Shown: positions 48,418 to 60,565 of the stretch, one piece after another
Layout: every line of letters begins with the position of its first letter
Position numbering within the stretch: the first letter of the stretch is position 1
Assembly: GCF_016950255.1 (NCBI RefSeq)
Contig: NZ_JACGFN010000002.1
Span: forward strand, 434,001-498,000
Length of the DNA: 64,000 nucleotides
From: Pectobacterium brasiliense
GTDB taxonomy: Bacteria; Pseudomonadota; Gammaproteobacteria; Enterobacterales; Enterobacteriaceae
Direction of reading: 5' to 3'
Program-made: the position numbers and the translations under genes
Notes under the pieces: model-generated
Seen by the model: only the letters and a program-made list of their open reading frames with translations
Databases searched by the model: none
Told to the model about the DNA's origin: nothing

Positions 48418-49932
48418 TCAACGATCGTCCATATCGTGATAAATCTGAGTTTGGCTACGCCCCATGGCTTTAGCCTGATACATGGCTGAATCTGCATTAA
48501 TTGCCAACGTCAGAGAGTCGGAACCGTGCTCTGGGTACAATGCAATACCGATACTACACGATATATCCAGCTTTTTCCCGTTGATCTCAAAAGGTTTATT
48601 CAATGCGTTATGGATTTTATCTGCAACATAGAGTGTATTATCAATTTCCTTAATACCCTGAAGCAGAATAATAAATTCATCACCACTACGGCGATAGACC
48701 GTATCCGAATCCCGAACTGCACCACGCATACGCGCAGCCGCTTCTTTTAATAGCAAATCGCCAACAGCATGCCCAAACGAGTCGTTTATCTGTTTAAATT
48801 TATCGAGATCCAGGAACATCAGCGCGATTTTTCTACCCGTTTGTTTGGATAGCAGAATCGCCTGTTCCATTTGCTCAGCAAACGTCAGGCCATTAGCCAG
48901 TGACGTTAATGAGTCATAGTGCGCCAGTTGCCGATAGTGTTCCTCGCTGCGCCGCAGCATATCAATGGCATGATATCGCTCTATGGCGATCGCAATCAGC
49001 TGCGCCGACTTCTCGATAGAGAAAATTTCCTCTTCAGTCGGGACATACACTTTTCGATGATAAACGCTTAAAACTCCTAATATTTCTTTGTTCTGACCAA
49101 TAATAGGTTCAGACCAGCAGGAACGCAGCCCGGCATATAATGCGAGCCCTTTATACAAAGACCAATGCGGATGCACGGAAATATCATCAGCGATTACGCG
49201 TTTTCCGGTATAGGCTGCTGTACCAAAAGAAGCCACACCATCAGCAATTTTCACGTTGTGAATGGCATTTTTATAAAAACCTGGCAAGCTCGGCGCCGAT
49301 CCAAGCGTCAAACATTTCTTTTCTTTATCGACGAGCAATACAGAACAAACGATACGGCCGGGATTTTTTTCCTCAACGCTGAAAATGATCGCATCCAGGA
49401 TGTCTTTCAGCGGGGCGCCGCTTGATAACAGCTCCAACGCACGATTGTATGAATTATCATGATGTTCCTGCGATTTCCGCTCTGTAATATCTAACTTAAT
49501 GCCGACGTACTGGGTCGTGTTACTCGCCTTATTATATATTTTAACGATATTGGCCTTTTCCCAATACAACTGCCCATCTTTACGCCGGTTAACAAACTCA
49601 CCGCTCCAAACATTACCTTTATTTATGGTAGCCCACAGATCTTCATAGACGCTGGCGTTGGTCATGCCAGAGTTTAATATATTCGTTTTTTTGCCAATAA
49701 CTTCATCCGGCATATAGCCGGACATGGTAATAAACTGGCGATTGACGTAAATAATTTCACAATTTTCATCTGCGATCATAATTGAGGCAGGGCTATATTC
49801 CATCGCAAAAAAAGTCATGTTGAGGAAGTCTTGTTTTTTCTGCTCAGTTTTAAACTTTTGTTTAATTTTTCTATTTTTCACAGAAGAAAACAATAACAAT
49901 AGCAACAATAAGGTTATTATAATTTCATACAC
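48418..49932 (-). CDS. PAS-GAF-GGDEF diguanylate cyclase with SGDEF motif
   Basis: A 504-residue protein tethered by one N-terminal membrane segment (about 3-16). A PAS domain with PAC (about 38-150), a GAF domain (about 165-325) and a GGDEF domain (about 340-500) follow. The active loop is SGDEF in RRSGDEFIIL rather than GGDEF. The inhibitory I-site RxxD (RDSD) is present five residues before it, which suggests product-feedback control. From memory, the P. atrosepticum counterpart (ECA3270) was shown to be an active, non-canonical cyclase that raises adhesin secretion. The start is GTG at 49932 with AGGAGA upstream. Confidence 0.92.
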   Translation of the reverse strand: MYEIIITLLLLLLLFSSVKNRKIKQKFKTEQKKQDFLNMTFFAMEYSPASIMIADENCEIIYVNRQFITMSGYMPDEVIGKKTNILNSGMTNASVYEDLWATINKGNVWSGEFVNRRKDGQLYWEKANIVKIYNKASNTTQYVGIKLDITERKSQEHHDNSYNRALELLSSGAPLKDILDAIIFSVEEKNPGRIVCSVLLVDKEKKCLTLGSAPSLPGFYKNAIHNVKIADGVASFGTAAYTGKRVIADDISVHPHWSLYKGLALYAGLRSCWSEPIIGQNKEILGVLSVYHRKVYVPTEEEIFSIEKSAQLIAIAIERYHAIDMLRRSEEHYRQLAHYDSLTSLANGLTFAEQMEQAILLSKQTGRKIALMFLDLDKFKQINDSFGHAVGDLLLKEAAARMRGAVRDSDTVYRRSGDEFIILLQGIKEIDNTLYVADKIHNALNKPFEINGKKLDISCSIGIALYPEHGSDSLTLAINADSAMYQAKAMGRSQTQIYHDMDDR

Positions 49933-50719
49933 AATAACACTCTCCTCAGGCCCGAGTGGTCCTGATCGTACAAATCACAACGCTGATGACGAAAAATCCC
50001 GGTAACAAGCCCCTATCCCGTAGATTGTCAGGATGAGTGCATTTCCGGAGAGCAGAAAGGATGAAAGAAAAAACGCTCCATGAAGCAGGAGTGTTTAGAA
50101 ACATAGCAACGTAAGCATAAAGCCCTCGCATATGACTGTGCGCAGATAAAAACAACAAATTCAAAAGAGTATCTTAATTTAATAGTAGTAATTGTTCGGG
50201 TTATAAGCTTCTCTAATGGAATAAAAGAATATTCCTAAGGGTACATGGCGATATATTCTGAACATCAAATTTTTGTAAGCAAATCAATTATACCAATAAG
50301 TATCATTGTTTTAATCAACAAAATCTATCACAAAGTGATTTTTGATCGTTAACAGTAAACATTATATTTTTTTACCATTAAAAATCAAATAATTAAAAGA
50401 AAAAAATAAAATCATTAACGCAAGCGTCTGATTATATATGTCATAATTTGATGCAAAATCCGTAGTCCTCTTCCTCCTTGTTTTATTGAAATTAAACACT
50501 GCCATAACAAATAAAACAAGAATTAAATAACAAAAATAAAACAAATTACAGCATTATACCTTGAAAATAAAAGAGGAAAGACAGCTCATCAGATAGGCGA
50601 TATTTTATACAGCGATGAAATATTAGGAAATATAATGAATTAATAGGGAGGAAAAACATGGATGGGCATACAGCGGTACTCTACTGTGTAAAGTGATAGC
50701 CTAAACAACAGGTTATCAC
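49933..50719. other. Long AT-rich gap upstream of the cyclase gene
   Basis: No gene of normal size is supported over these 787 bp. The segment 50165-50640 is very AT-rich. It must contain the cyclase promoter, because the EAL gene upstream ends in its own hairpin. A 12-codon frame (50658-50696) with a strong ribosome binding site is the only coding-like signal. Confidence 0.5.
50693..50719 (-). terminator. Terminator of the EAL-domain gene
   Basis: GTGATAACCT/AGGCTATCAC stem (one wobble) around GTTGTTT, followed by TTT on the minus strand, directly after the stop codon. Confidence 0.6.
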
Positions 50720-51511
50720 CTAAAGTTCAAGCTTCAACATCTCAAAATTCTCAAACGGCTGAGGGCGTGAGAGGTAGTATCCTTGGGCAGCATAAGCATG
50801 TGATGCCTGAACGATTGCCCACTCTTCCTTGGTTTCGATTCCCTCAATGACCACATAATTGCAAAAACGCGATAGCAAAGCGATCAGCGCAGGGAAAACG
50901 GTTTTCCCTTCACTACTTTGTTGCAGGAGAATGAAGAGCTCACGTGCCACTTTTATGCAATCATACTGAGCCAGCATGAGTGATGAAAAATTCGCCATAC
51001 CGCAGCCGAAATCATCCAGCCACAGTGTTTGCGCTTCTGGGAGTTTAGTTAAGATATCTTTTGGCAACCCTCCCTGATTTTCGACCATTTCAAAACGAAT
51101 CCAGGGCATTGCCGCGATCAGACGTTTGGCTTCCAGGCTATTTTGCAACGCGAGTAGCGTCATACCATCAATATTGACAGAGGCAAAAAGATCGTCGCGA
51201 GTAAATCGAAAACTCCACTGAGATAAAAGTTGCAGTTGTTCTACAATAATTAACAGGCGGGTTTCAACATCAATATTCGCGAAGTATTTTTCAGGAGAGA
51301 TGAACTTTTGCGGCAGGGTAGGAGAAAAAACGGAAGTCAGTAACTCAATAGCCATTAATTTACCTGATGTTCGGTAAATGGGCTGAAAAGTATACCGCCG
51401 TTGGCATTGGTGCCAGTAATCAGCGCCTAATGGCTCTGCGTCTCCCTGTTGGAAAAATCCTGCCCCAACCTGATTAAGATGACCTTCCTGCTGCACTATG
51501 AGTTCCGCCAT
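50720..51511 (-). CDS. EAL-domain c-di-GMP phosphodiesterase
   Basis: A stand-alone cytoplasmic EAL protein of 263 residues, in size and layout like E. coli PdeH (YhjH). The catalytic and metal-binding residues of active EAL domains are present: ELL (signature Glu), SVNID (Asn), FEMVEN (Glu), DDFGCG (double Asp), IKVARE (Lys) and IEGIET (Glu). It should hydrolyse c-di-GMP to pGpG and so oppose the neighbouring cyclase. Lower c-di-GMP frees LapG to release the adhesin. From memory it corresponds to ECA3271 of P. atrosepticum. It is the last gene of the accessory island. Confidence 0.9.
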   Translation of the reverse strand: MAELIVQQEGHLNQVGAGFFQQGDAEPLGADYWHQCQRRYTFQPIYRTSGKLMAIELLTSVFSPTLPQKFISPEKYFANIDVETRLLIIVEQLQLLSQWSFRFTRDDLFASVNIDGMTLLALQNSLEAKRLIAAMPWIRFEMVENQGGLPKDILTKLPEAQTLWLDDFGCGMANFSSLMLAQYDCIKVARELFILLQQSSEGKTVFPALIALLSRFCNYVVIEGIETKEEWAIVQASHAYAAQGYYLSRPQPFENFEMLKLEL

Positions 51512-52242
<731 letters not shown>

Positions 52243-52260
52243 GCATCCGTTTACGGACGA

Positions 52261-52641
52261 TCAGCTTTCGATAATCACCGTCGCACAGGCATAGCGTCTT
52301 TCGTCAGCCAGCGTCACATGGACGTGTCTGACGCCCATTTGTTCAGCCAGCTCTGCCGCTTTAGCAAAAAACCGCAGGCAAGGTTTACCCAGTTCGTCAT
52401 TAAAAACTTCAAACTGGTTGAACGCGAGCCCGTTACGAATTCCGGTACCAAAGGCTTTTGCTGCCGCTTCTTTCACGGCAAAGCGCTTGGCGAGGAAACG
52501 AACAGGCTGCTGATGCTGCTGATAATGCATCCATTCAGCATCCGTCAGAATGCGGCGAGCCAATCGCTCGCCTGAACGTTCAATCACCGCGTCAATACGG
52601 GCGATTTCGACAATATCTGTTCCAAGCCCAAGAATCGCCAT
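52261..52641 (-). CDS. acpS: Holo-[acyl-carrier-protein] synthase
   Basis: Transfers the 4'-phosphopantetheine arm of CoA to Ser of ACP, activating fatty-acid synthesis. The 126 residues equal the E. coli length. Motifs [12 protein letters not shown] (Mg-binding Asp) and [15 protein letters not shown] (catalytic Glu-Lys region) are intact. The ATG overlaps the pdxJ stop as TAATG, so the two are translationally coupled. It is the last gene of the rnc-era-recO-pdxJ-acpS run. Confidence 0.97.
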   Translation of the reverse strand: MAILGLGTDIVEIARIDAVIERSGERLARRILTDAEWMHYQQHQQPVRFLAKRFAVKEAAAKAFGTGIRNGLAFNQFEVFNDELGKPCLRFFAKAAELAEQMGVRHVHVTLADERRYACATVIIES

Positions 52642-53372
52642 TAGCGGCGCGCTTCTCGCATCAGACTCTTCATTTCGGCAACGGCATCCTTCAGGCCGCT
52701 CATCACCGCACGCCCGATAATCGCATGCCCAATATTCAATTCGTGCATTTCTGGCAAAGCAGCAATCGGCAGAACGTTGTGGTACGTAAGACCGTGGCCT
52801 GCATTGACTTTAAGCCCCTTCGCCGCAGCGTAAGTCGCCGCATCACGAATGCGCTCGAACTCATGTTGGCGTGCTGCGTCATCTGGCGCATCGGCATACG
52901 CCCCAGTATGGATTTCGATATAAGGTGCACCGCTGGCCACGGCGGCATCAATTTGCCGCTTATCCGCGTCAATGAAGAGTGAAACCAAGATATTAGCCTG
53001 GCTAAGTCTGGCGACTGCGTTATCGATCTTTTCCTGCTGCCCCGCGACATCCAGCCCACCTTCGGTGGTCACTTCCTGGCGTTTTTCCGGTACCAGACAG
53101 CAAAAATGCGGCTTCACTTCACAGGCGATGTTCAGCATTTCTTCCGTAACCGCCATTTCCAGATTCATACGGGTTTGGAGCGTTTCTCTCAGGATCCGTA
53201 CATCACGATCCGTGATATGGCGACGATCTTCACGCAAGTGCACAGTGATGCCATCCGCCCCCGCCTGCTCAGCGACAAAAGCCGCCTGAACGGGATCGGG
53301 GTATGCCGTTCCACGCGCATTACGCAGCGTTGCAATGTGATCGATGTTAACGCCAAGCAACAGTTCAGCCAT
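52641..53372 (-). CDS. pdxJ: Pyridoxine 5'-phosphate synthase
   Basis: TIM-barrel enzyme that condenses 1-deoxyxylulose-5-phosphate with 3-amino-2-oxopropyl phosphate to pyridoxine 5'-phosphate. The 243 residues match the family length. The start [18 protein letters not shown] carries active-site residues, HLREDRRHI follows, and [15 protein letters not shown] ([11 protein letters not shown]) and IGHAIIGRA form the phosphate sites. It lies between recO and acpS as in E. coli; the 80-bp gap to recO is free of genes. Confidence 0.97.
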   Translation of the reverse strand: MAELLLGVNIDHIATLRNARGTAYPDPVQAAFVAEQAGADGITVHLREDRRHITDRDVRILRETLQTRMNLEMAVTEEMLNIACEVKPHFCCLVPEKRQEVTTEGGLDVAGQQEKIDNAVARLSQANILVSLFIDADKRQIDAAVASGAPYIEIHTGAYADAPDDAARQHEFERIRDAATYAAAKGLKVNAGHGLTYHNVLPIAALPEMHELNIGHAIIGRAVMSGLKDAVAEMKSLMREARR

Positions 53373-53452
53373 GATAAATCCTCGGTAAAGTCATGCACGA
53401 TACGTGGCAGTTTACACCGATGTCACAGCGTCAGGGTACTGAGGAGACGGGA

Positions 53453-54190
53453 TTATTTATCAGAAGATGCGGGTTTGGACAAATTAGCAGCAGGAACAAA
53501 CTGGCGGAACAGTTCACGACTTTTCAGCGGTTTTCCCCCCAGATAGGGCTTTAACGCAATGCGGGTGAAACGTTTTGCCGCCTTCAGCGTGCCGACATCA
53601 GGAAACTCACGCGACGCCAGCGAGCGTAATTCATGCCCGGTAAAACTTTTATTATCGACCACCAGGCTGGCAATAAATCCCCTTTCCTCTCGATACTGAT
53701 AAGTCATGGTATCGGCCACCGGCTCACCGCTACCAGCACAATGCAGGAAATCAACGCCGTATCCAAGATAGCCCAATAACGCTAATTCAAAGCGTCTTAA
53801 TGCTGGCTCGGGAGAGGCATCCTGTGCAGCAAGATGTTGTAAACAGTGGAGATAATCGAAGAAAAGAGCGGAGTAATTGGTTTCATGTTCCAGCACGCGG
53901 GACAGCAGTTCGTTAACGTATAAACCGCTATAAAGCATCGAGCCAGTCAGTGGTAACGCGAGCGAGACAGGCTCGGCGCTGCGTAATGTTTTCACTTCTC
54001 CCCGACCACTCCAGCGCACCAGCAGTGGAGTGAAAGGCTGTAAACAGCCTTTCAAGCTAGAACGTCGGGCACGTGCGCCTTTGGCAAGCACACGAACTCG
54101 ACCATCGCTTTCGCTAAACAGATCCAGCAATAAGCTGGTTTCGCTATAAGGTCGCCCATGCAAGACAAATGCGCGCTGCCAGCCTTCCAT
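53453..54190 (-). CDS. recO: DNA repair protein RecO
   Basis: Recombination mediator of 245 residues that, with RecR, loads RecA on SSB-coated gaps and anneals strands. The N-terminal OB fold ([23 protein letters not shown], then [18 protein letters not shown]) and the helical C-terminal domain are recognisable. No zinc-finger cysteines are evident, as in other enterobacterial RecO. The gene follows era with an 11-bp gap, in the conserved rnc-era-recO operon. The C-terminus is lysine- and proline-rich. Confidence 0.96.
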   Translation of the reverse strand: MEGWQRAFVLHGRPYSETSLLLDLFSESDGRVRVLAKGARARRSSLKGCLQPFTPLLVRWSGRGEVKTLRSAEPVSLALPLTGSMLYSGLYVNELLSRVLEHETNYSALFFDYLHCLQHLAAQDASPEPALRRFELALLGYLGYGVDFLHCAGSGEPVADTMTYQYREERGFIASLVVDNKSFTGHELRSLASREFPDVGTLKAAKRFTRIALKPYLGGKPLKSRELFRQFVPAANLSKPASSDK

Positions 54191-54201
54191 CGGCGTGAAC
54201 C

Positions 54202-55787
<1,586 letters not shown>

Positions 55788-55874
55788 TTACCAATAGATC
55801 AACGATGCGTCAAAAACAGCAGCATACGGAACAGCCCTGCTTACCAATTCGGTCAAAACTGTTTCGTTTGCATT

Positions 55875-55892
55875 GGCTCCCCTAAGGGAGCC
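55875..55892 (-). promoter_or_regulatory. Stem-loop in the rnc leader
   Basis: Perfect GGCTCCC/GGGAGCC stem with a 4-base loop, 91 bp before rnc. It could be the RNase III autoregulatory target or a weak terminator behind lepB; sequence alone does not decide. Confidence 0.4.
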
Positions 55893-55901
55893 TGCCTTTC
55901 T

Positions 55902-55985
55902 GCCCGTCATACTTCGCGTTGCCTGTGCGTTAGCGTGGTTAAAACGCTAACGTGTTGTCCTGCAACTCGTACTACTTAGGGCATG
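55902..55985. repeat. Degenerate ERIC-like repeat between lepB and rnc
   Basis: Its left end (CGTCATACTTC, then GTTGC and TGTGCGTT) and right end (CCTGCAACTCGTACTACTTA) match the termini of the element at 13117-13243. The ERIC core is replaced by another palindrome, CGTTAGCG/CGCTAACG. It is about 84 bp instead of 127. Confidence 0.55.
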
Positions 55986-56075
55986 TTCTTTCAAAAAGAG
56001 CGTTACTGAAAATATTCTACAACGGACAGCATCAGAATGCTGCCTGTATCTTATTTCGGTTAATGCTTAGTTTGG

Positions 56076-57041
56076 TTAATGAATGCCACCGATGCGACTC
56101 AAACGTACGCCGGTAGGCCATTCGCCTTCCTGCTTCTCAAAGCTCATCCAGATAGCGGTGGCTTTACCGACCAGATTTCTCTCTGGTACAAAGCCCCAAT
56201 AGCGGCTATCCAGACTATTGTCGCGGTTATCGCCCATCATGAAGTAGTGCCCTGCTGGGACAACCCATGTCGCAAGCTGCTGCTGCGATTGCTGGTAATA
56301 ACCACCAAGCTGATCCTGCTGGCCCGGTACCAAGAGAATATTATGCGTTACATTGCCTAATGACTCTTTGCGCGCGCCCATACGGGTCCCTTCCACGCTG
56401 TTGTCATTGACAGGTACCTCATAAAAACCGCTACGCGACTCCAGTCCTGGCTGGTTGAAGGTCTGAACAAAATCGCTAGGCTGTACGTTACTGTACGTAA
56501 CCGCCAATGCGGTATCACACGCCTGCTGCCCCTGACAGGATGGACGAATCGTCACCTGCTTGGTTATCGGGTTATAGCTCACGCGATCGCCCGGTACGCC
56601 AACCACGCGTTTGATGAAGTCTACTTTAGGATCGGACGGATATTTAAACACCACCACGTCGCCACGCTTCGGATGACCGGTTTCAATCAGCGTTTTTTGC
56701 GTGAAGGGTTCTTTAATACCGTAGGCAAATTTCTCCACCAGAATAAAATCACCGATCAACAGCGTCGGCATCATCGAACCCGATGGAATTTGAAACGGCT
56801 CATAAATGAAGGAGCGCACAACCAATACCAAAGCCACGACTGGGAAGACGGACGCTATCGTCTCAATCCAACCTGGTTGTTGAATCGCTTTCGATGAAAC
56901 CGCGCCATCAGCCAGATCGGCACCGCTCATCGCAGCAAATTTCTTCCGGCGAGCGGGTGCCCAGACGAAACGATCTAAACACCAGACAATCCCCGTGACC
57001 AGCGTCACAACTGCCAGAATTACGGCAAACATATTGGCCAT
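56076..57041 (-). CDS. lepB: Signal peptidase I
   Basis: Inner-membrane serine protease of 321 residues that removes signal peptides from exported proteins. Two N-terminal membrane segments (about 4-22 and 62-78) are followed by the periplasmic catalytic domain with nucleophile Ser89 (IPSGSMMPTL) and general base Lys144 (KRVVGVPGD); GDNRDNSLDSRYWG is box E. It lies 16 bp downstream of lepA and is expressed with it. Confidence 0.98.
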   Translation of the reverse strand: MANMFAVILAVVTLVTGIVWCLDRFVWAPARRKKFAAMSGADLADGAVSSKAIQQPGWIETIASVFPVVALVLVVRSFIYEPFQIPSGSMMPTLLIGDFILVEKFAYGIKEPFTQKTLIETGHPKRGDVVVFKYPSDPKVDFIKRVVGVPGDRVSYNPITKQVTIRPSCQGQQACDTALAVTYSNVQPSDFVQTFNQPGLESRSGFYEVPVNDNSVEGTRMGARKESLGNVTHNILLVPGQQDQLGGYYQQSQQQLATWVVPAGHYFMMGDNRDNSLDSRYWGFVPERNLVGKATAIWMSFEKQEGEWPTGVRLSRIGGIH

Positions 57042-57057
57042 GCCAACTCCTCAGAAT

Positions 57058-58857
57058 TTATTTACTGTCTTTGCCGACGTGAAGAATTGCCAGAAACGCT
57101 TCTTGCGGCAGTTCGACGTTACCGACCTGCTTCATACGTTTCTTACCGTCTTTCTGTTTCTGCAACAGTTTCTTCTTACGGCTGACGTCGCCACCATAAC
57201 ACTTGGCCAGTACGTTTTTACGCAATTGCTTAACCGTAGAGCGCGCAATAATGTGGTTACCAATTGCGGCCTGAATCGCGATATCAAACTGCTGACGTGG
57301 AATCAGTTCTTTCATCTTTTCGACGAATTCACGACCACGATATTGTGAATTATCACGGTGAGTAATCAGAGCCAAGGCATCAACACGCTCGTTGTTGATT
57401 AATACATCAACGCGCACCATGTCTGATGCTTGGAAACGTTTGAAGCCATAATCCAGCGAAGCATAACCACGAGACGTTGATTTCAGGCGATCGAAGAAAT
57501 CGAGTACCACCTCGGCCATCGGGATCTCATACGTCAACGCAACCTGATTACCGTGGTACACCATGTTCGTCTGCACGCCACGCTTCTCAATACAAAGCGT
57601 AATCACGTTACCCAAATATTCCTGAGGCATCAGCATGTGACACTCGGCAATTGGTTCGCGCAGTTCCTGAATATTGTTCAGCGGCGGCAGTTTAGACGGG
57701 CTATCAACATAAATGGTTTCTTTAGCCGTCGTTTCTACTTCATACACCACTGTCGGTGCCGTAGTGATCAGTTCCAGATCGTACTCACGTTCCAGACGTT
57801 CCTGAATGATCTCCATGTGCAGCAGCCCCAGGAAGCCACAGCGGAAACCAAAGCCCAGCGCGGTAGAGCTTTCTGGCTCATAGAACAGAGAGGCATCATT
57901 GAGGCTCAGCTTGCCTAACGCATCGCGGAATGCTTCATAGTCGTCGGAGCTAATCGGGAACAGGCCAGCGTAGACCTGCGGTTTGACTTTCTTGAAGCCA
58001 GGTAACGCTTTTTCAGCCGGATGACGCGCCAGAGTCAGCGTGTCCCCTACTGGAGCACCCAAAATATCTTTGATGGCGCACACCAACCAGCCTACTTCGC
58101 CGCAGTTCAATACATCGCGGTCGATCTGCTTCGGCGTAAAAATACCGAGACGGTCGGCGTTATAAACCTGACCCGTGCTCATCACCTTAATTTTGTCGCC
58201 TTTGCGCATCGTGCCGTTTTTGATACGTACCAGTGACACAACGCCAAGGTAGTTATCAAACCAGGAGTCGATAATCAGCGCCTGCAACGGTTCATCAGGG
58301 CTGCCTTCCGGCGGCGGAATATCACGCACCAGACGTTCCAGAACATCCGGCACGCCAATCCCCGTTTTTGCAGAGCAGCGCACGGCGTCGGTGGCATCAA
58401 TGCCGACGATGTCTTCAATTTCCTGAGCAACACGATCCGGATCGGCAGCAGGCAGGTCGATCTTATTCAGAACCGGCACCACTTCCAGATTCATATCCAG
58501 CGCGGTATAACAGTTAGCCAGCGTTTGAGCTTCAACACCCTGACCAGCGTCAACGACAAGCAGCGCGCCTTCACAGGCGGCGAGCGAACGGGAAACTTCA
58601 TAAGAAAAGTCAACGTGCCCAGGCGTATCGATGAAGTTTAACTGGTAGGTTTGGCCGTCCTGCGCTTTATAATCCAGCGTGACGCTTTGCGCTTTAATCG
58701 TTATTCCGCGTTCACGTTCCAGATCCATGGAATCCAGAACCTGCGCCGCCATTTCACGCTCGGTTAAACCGCCGCAAATCTGGATAATACGGTCAGATAA
58801 CGTTGATTTACCGTGGTCGATATGGGCAATAATGGAGAAATTTCGTATATGCTTCAT
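57058..58857 (-). CDS. lepA: Elongation factor 4 (LepA GTPase)
   Basis: Translational GTPase of 599 residues that acts on the ribosome, affecting translocation and 30S biogenesis. G1 [10 protein letters not shown]3 DTPGHVD and G4 NKIDLP are clear; the EF-G-like domains and the LepA-specific C-terminal domain ([14 protein letters not shown]) are present. I start at ATG 58857, giving MKHIRNFSI. The frame is open further upstream but that extension is not part of the family. The 296-bp gap upstream to rseC has no gene; a small GTTTAC/GTAAAC hairpin lies at 59132-59149. Confidence 0.97.
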   Translation of the reverse strand: MKHIRNFSIIAHIDHGKSTLSDRIIQICGGLTEREMAAQVLDSMDLERERGITIKAQSVTLDYKAQDGQTYQLNFIDTPGHVDFSYEVSRSLAACEGALLVVDAGQGVEAQTLANCYTALDMNLEVVPVLNKIDLPAADPDRVAQEIEDIVGIDATDAVRCSAKTGIGVPDVLERLVRDIPPPEGSPDEPLQALIIDSWFDNYLGVVSLVRIKNGTMRKGDKIKVMSTGQVYNADRLGIFTPKQIDRDVLNCGEVGWLVCAIKDILGAPVGDTLTLARHPAEKALPGFKKVKPQVYAGLFPISSDDYEAFRDALGKLSLNDASLFYEPESSTALGFGFRCGFLGLLHMEIIQERLEREYDLELITTAPTVVYEVETTAKETIYVDSPSKLPPLNNIQELREPIAECHMLMPQEYLGNVITLCIEKRGVQTNMVYHGNQVALTYEIPMAEVVLDFFDRLKSTSRGYASLDYGFKRFQASDMVRVDVLINNERVDALALITHRDNSQYRGREFVEKMKELIPRQQFDIAIQAAIGNHIIARSTVKQLRKNVLAKCYGGDVSRKKKLLQKQKDGKKRMKQVGNVELPQEAFLAILHVGKDSK

Positions 58858-59153
58858 TATAAAAATTTTTCTACCTTGATATTCCTGAAATTCTTGCCGA
58901 TGGGCATGCGCATAGGTGAAAACAGCAGCGATGTTATTCCACCTGAATCGCAGCATTCTACATGCGAGAGGCGTGAAAACCTAGTCATGTCCGGTTCATT
59001 CCCCTTGATTATGACGGTTTTATTTGGAATAGCAGAACAACAAGAGGAAAGCAGGAAGTAAAGTGTCATTACGTGGCAAACATCGTGTCGAAAGATAACA
59101 AACAAGTCAGCAATGTTTCCGCACCGCGCGCCGTTTACGCTCCGGTAAACTGG

Positions 59154-59606
59154 TCAATTTTGTAAGAGCGTGCCCGGCAGTGCGATTTGCAGGATAACGG
59201 GCTCATAACGCTTATTCTTACCCAACTGCTTCGCCCAACGCTTCACGCCAATAAACGCCACGCCACCGCCTAGCAGCGCACCAATAACAGCAGCCAGATC
59301 GGTGCCGAATAACGTTTGGCAAATCGCCGCGCCGAGCAGCAGCCCAACCAGCGGAACGAAATAAACCAGAGCAGCGGAAAACAACAGCCGCCCCTCGGAA
59401 ATGCCCAATTCCACTTTTTGTCCCACTTCTAAAGGCCGATCGTAAGGAACGAACAACGTATTTTCAGCAGAGAGCCCAAGCTGACTTAATAAACCCGTTC
59501 CACACGACGAACGGGATTTACAGGTGCCGCAGCCCGAACTGGGCTCACACCGCAGCTCTGCGATGCCATCCTGCCATGACACTACCGTTGCCCACTCTTT
59601 AATCAC
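59154..59606 (-). CDS. rseC: SoxR-reducing / sigma-E regulator RseC
   Basis: Inner-membrane protein of 150 residues with two membrane segments (about 75-115) and an N-terminal cysteine cluster (CGTCKSRSSCGTG) consistent with metal or Fe-S binding. In E. coli RseC belongs to the rpoE operon and to the SoxR-reducing system with Rsx proteins. It overlaps rseB by 4 bp and ends the operon. Confidence 0.95.
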   Translation of the reverse strand: MIKEWATVVSWQDGIAELRCEPSSGCGTCKSRSSCGTGLLSQLGLSAENTLFVPYDRPLEVGQKVELGISEGRLLFSAALVYFVPLVGLLLGAAICQTLFGTDLAAVIGALLGGGVAFIGVKRWAKQLGKNKRYEPVILQIALPGTLLQN

Positions 59607-60565
59607 GGTTGCGCCTTCAAAATAATGCTGTCAGCCACGCGTTTAGCCGTAGAAGGAGGAATATCGCCAACGACGGTAATCTCTCGATTGCCTTTCATGA
59701 CAGTGTGAATAGAGCGTCGCCCCGTGAGCACAGATTGTTCCTCGCTCACGTCAGAAGACGGGCTAATGTTAATCGAAAAGCTGAATAAACCATCGCTATA
59801 CAGACGTGTTTCAAGCGGAATGGACGAACCTGGCAATATCTTTTTGTTGTGCGACAGCTCTTTCATCCCGGTAGGTAGCCATTCCGGCCCCCAGGTAAAA
59901 TCACCTTTTTCCGCAGCAGGCGCGGGTAGCGCAGGAGGAAGTTTGATACCTTCCAGCGGACGCATCACGCTCACTACATCATCGTCAACAATCAGTGATG
60001 TCGTTAAGAATTGCTCCAACCGTTTGTCGCCATTGCGATCCTGTAAATCAATGCGCAGTGGAAGTTTCGAGTCCGCATCAATCCACACCGTATAGCTGTA
60101 GCGTGTGCCATCGCGTGAGATGACCCGAATGCCTGATGCCAGACGATCGGCAATGCGCACCCGCCCATCGGCAGGAACAAAATCATAATAGGGCGAGAGT
60201 TTCTGGAAATCAGCGAACACCAGAGAAGGGAGAGAGTCAACGATATGGTCGCTAGTGAGCGTAAATGGCTCAAAACCAGGATCGAAATAGCTGACTTCAT
60301 TACCACGCTGCACGATCTCGCGTCGCGGCCCGTCCATAAACAGCAACTGTGCCAAGGCACGGTTGTTCACCACAGCATGGCGATACCGTACCGACTCGAA
60401 CCCTTGCAGGGTAATGTTAATAAAGGAAATTTCGTAATTCAGAGAACGAATAGCGCCATTCATCTGTTGCAGCAACGCGCCCGGCTCAACATTCTGAGCC
60501 GGGGCGAAAGTAGAATAAAACAGGCTGCCAATCAGAAAACAGGCGGCGGACCAAACACGCTTCAT
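59603..60565 (-). CDS. rseB: Sigma-E factor regulatory protein RseB
   Basis: Periplasmic sensor of 320 residues that binds the RseA periplasmic region and shields it from DegS until displaced by lipopolysaccharide intermediates. A signal peptide (about residues 1-23, cleaved near APA-QN) precedes the large LolA-like lipid-binding domain (about 25-210) and the smaller C-terminal domain. The start overlaps the rseA stop codon by one base. Confidence 0.97.
   Translation of the reverse strand: MKRVWSAACFLIGSLFYSTFAPAQNVEPGALLQQMNGAIRSLNYEISFINITLQGFESVRYRHAVVNNRALAQLLFMDGPRREIVQRGNEVSYFDPGFEPFTLTSDHIVDSLPSLVFADFQKLSPYYDFVPADGRVRIADRLASGIRVISRDGTRYSYTVWIDADSKLPLRIDLQDRNGDKRLEQFLTTSLIVDDDVVSVMRPLEGIKLPPALPAPAAEKGDFTWGPEWLPTGMKELSHNKKILPGSSIPLETRLYSDGLFSFSINISPSSDVSEEQSVLTGRRSIHTVMKGNREITVVGDIPPSTAKRVADSIILKAQP

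Noticed and set aside
49946..50164. Minus-strand frame of 72 codons upstream of the cyclase gene
   Set aside because: No good ribosome binding site or recognisable family; the region reads as leader and promoter.
58858..58956. Upstream extension of lepA
   Set aside because: LepA proteins begin at [17 protein letters not shown]; the added residues lack conservation.
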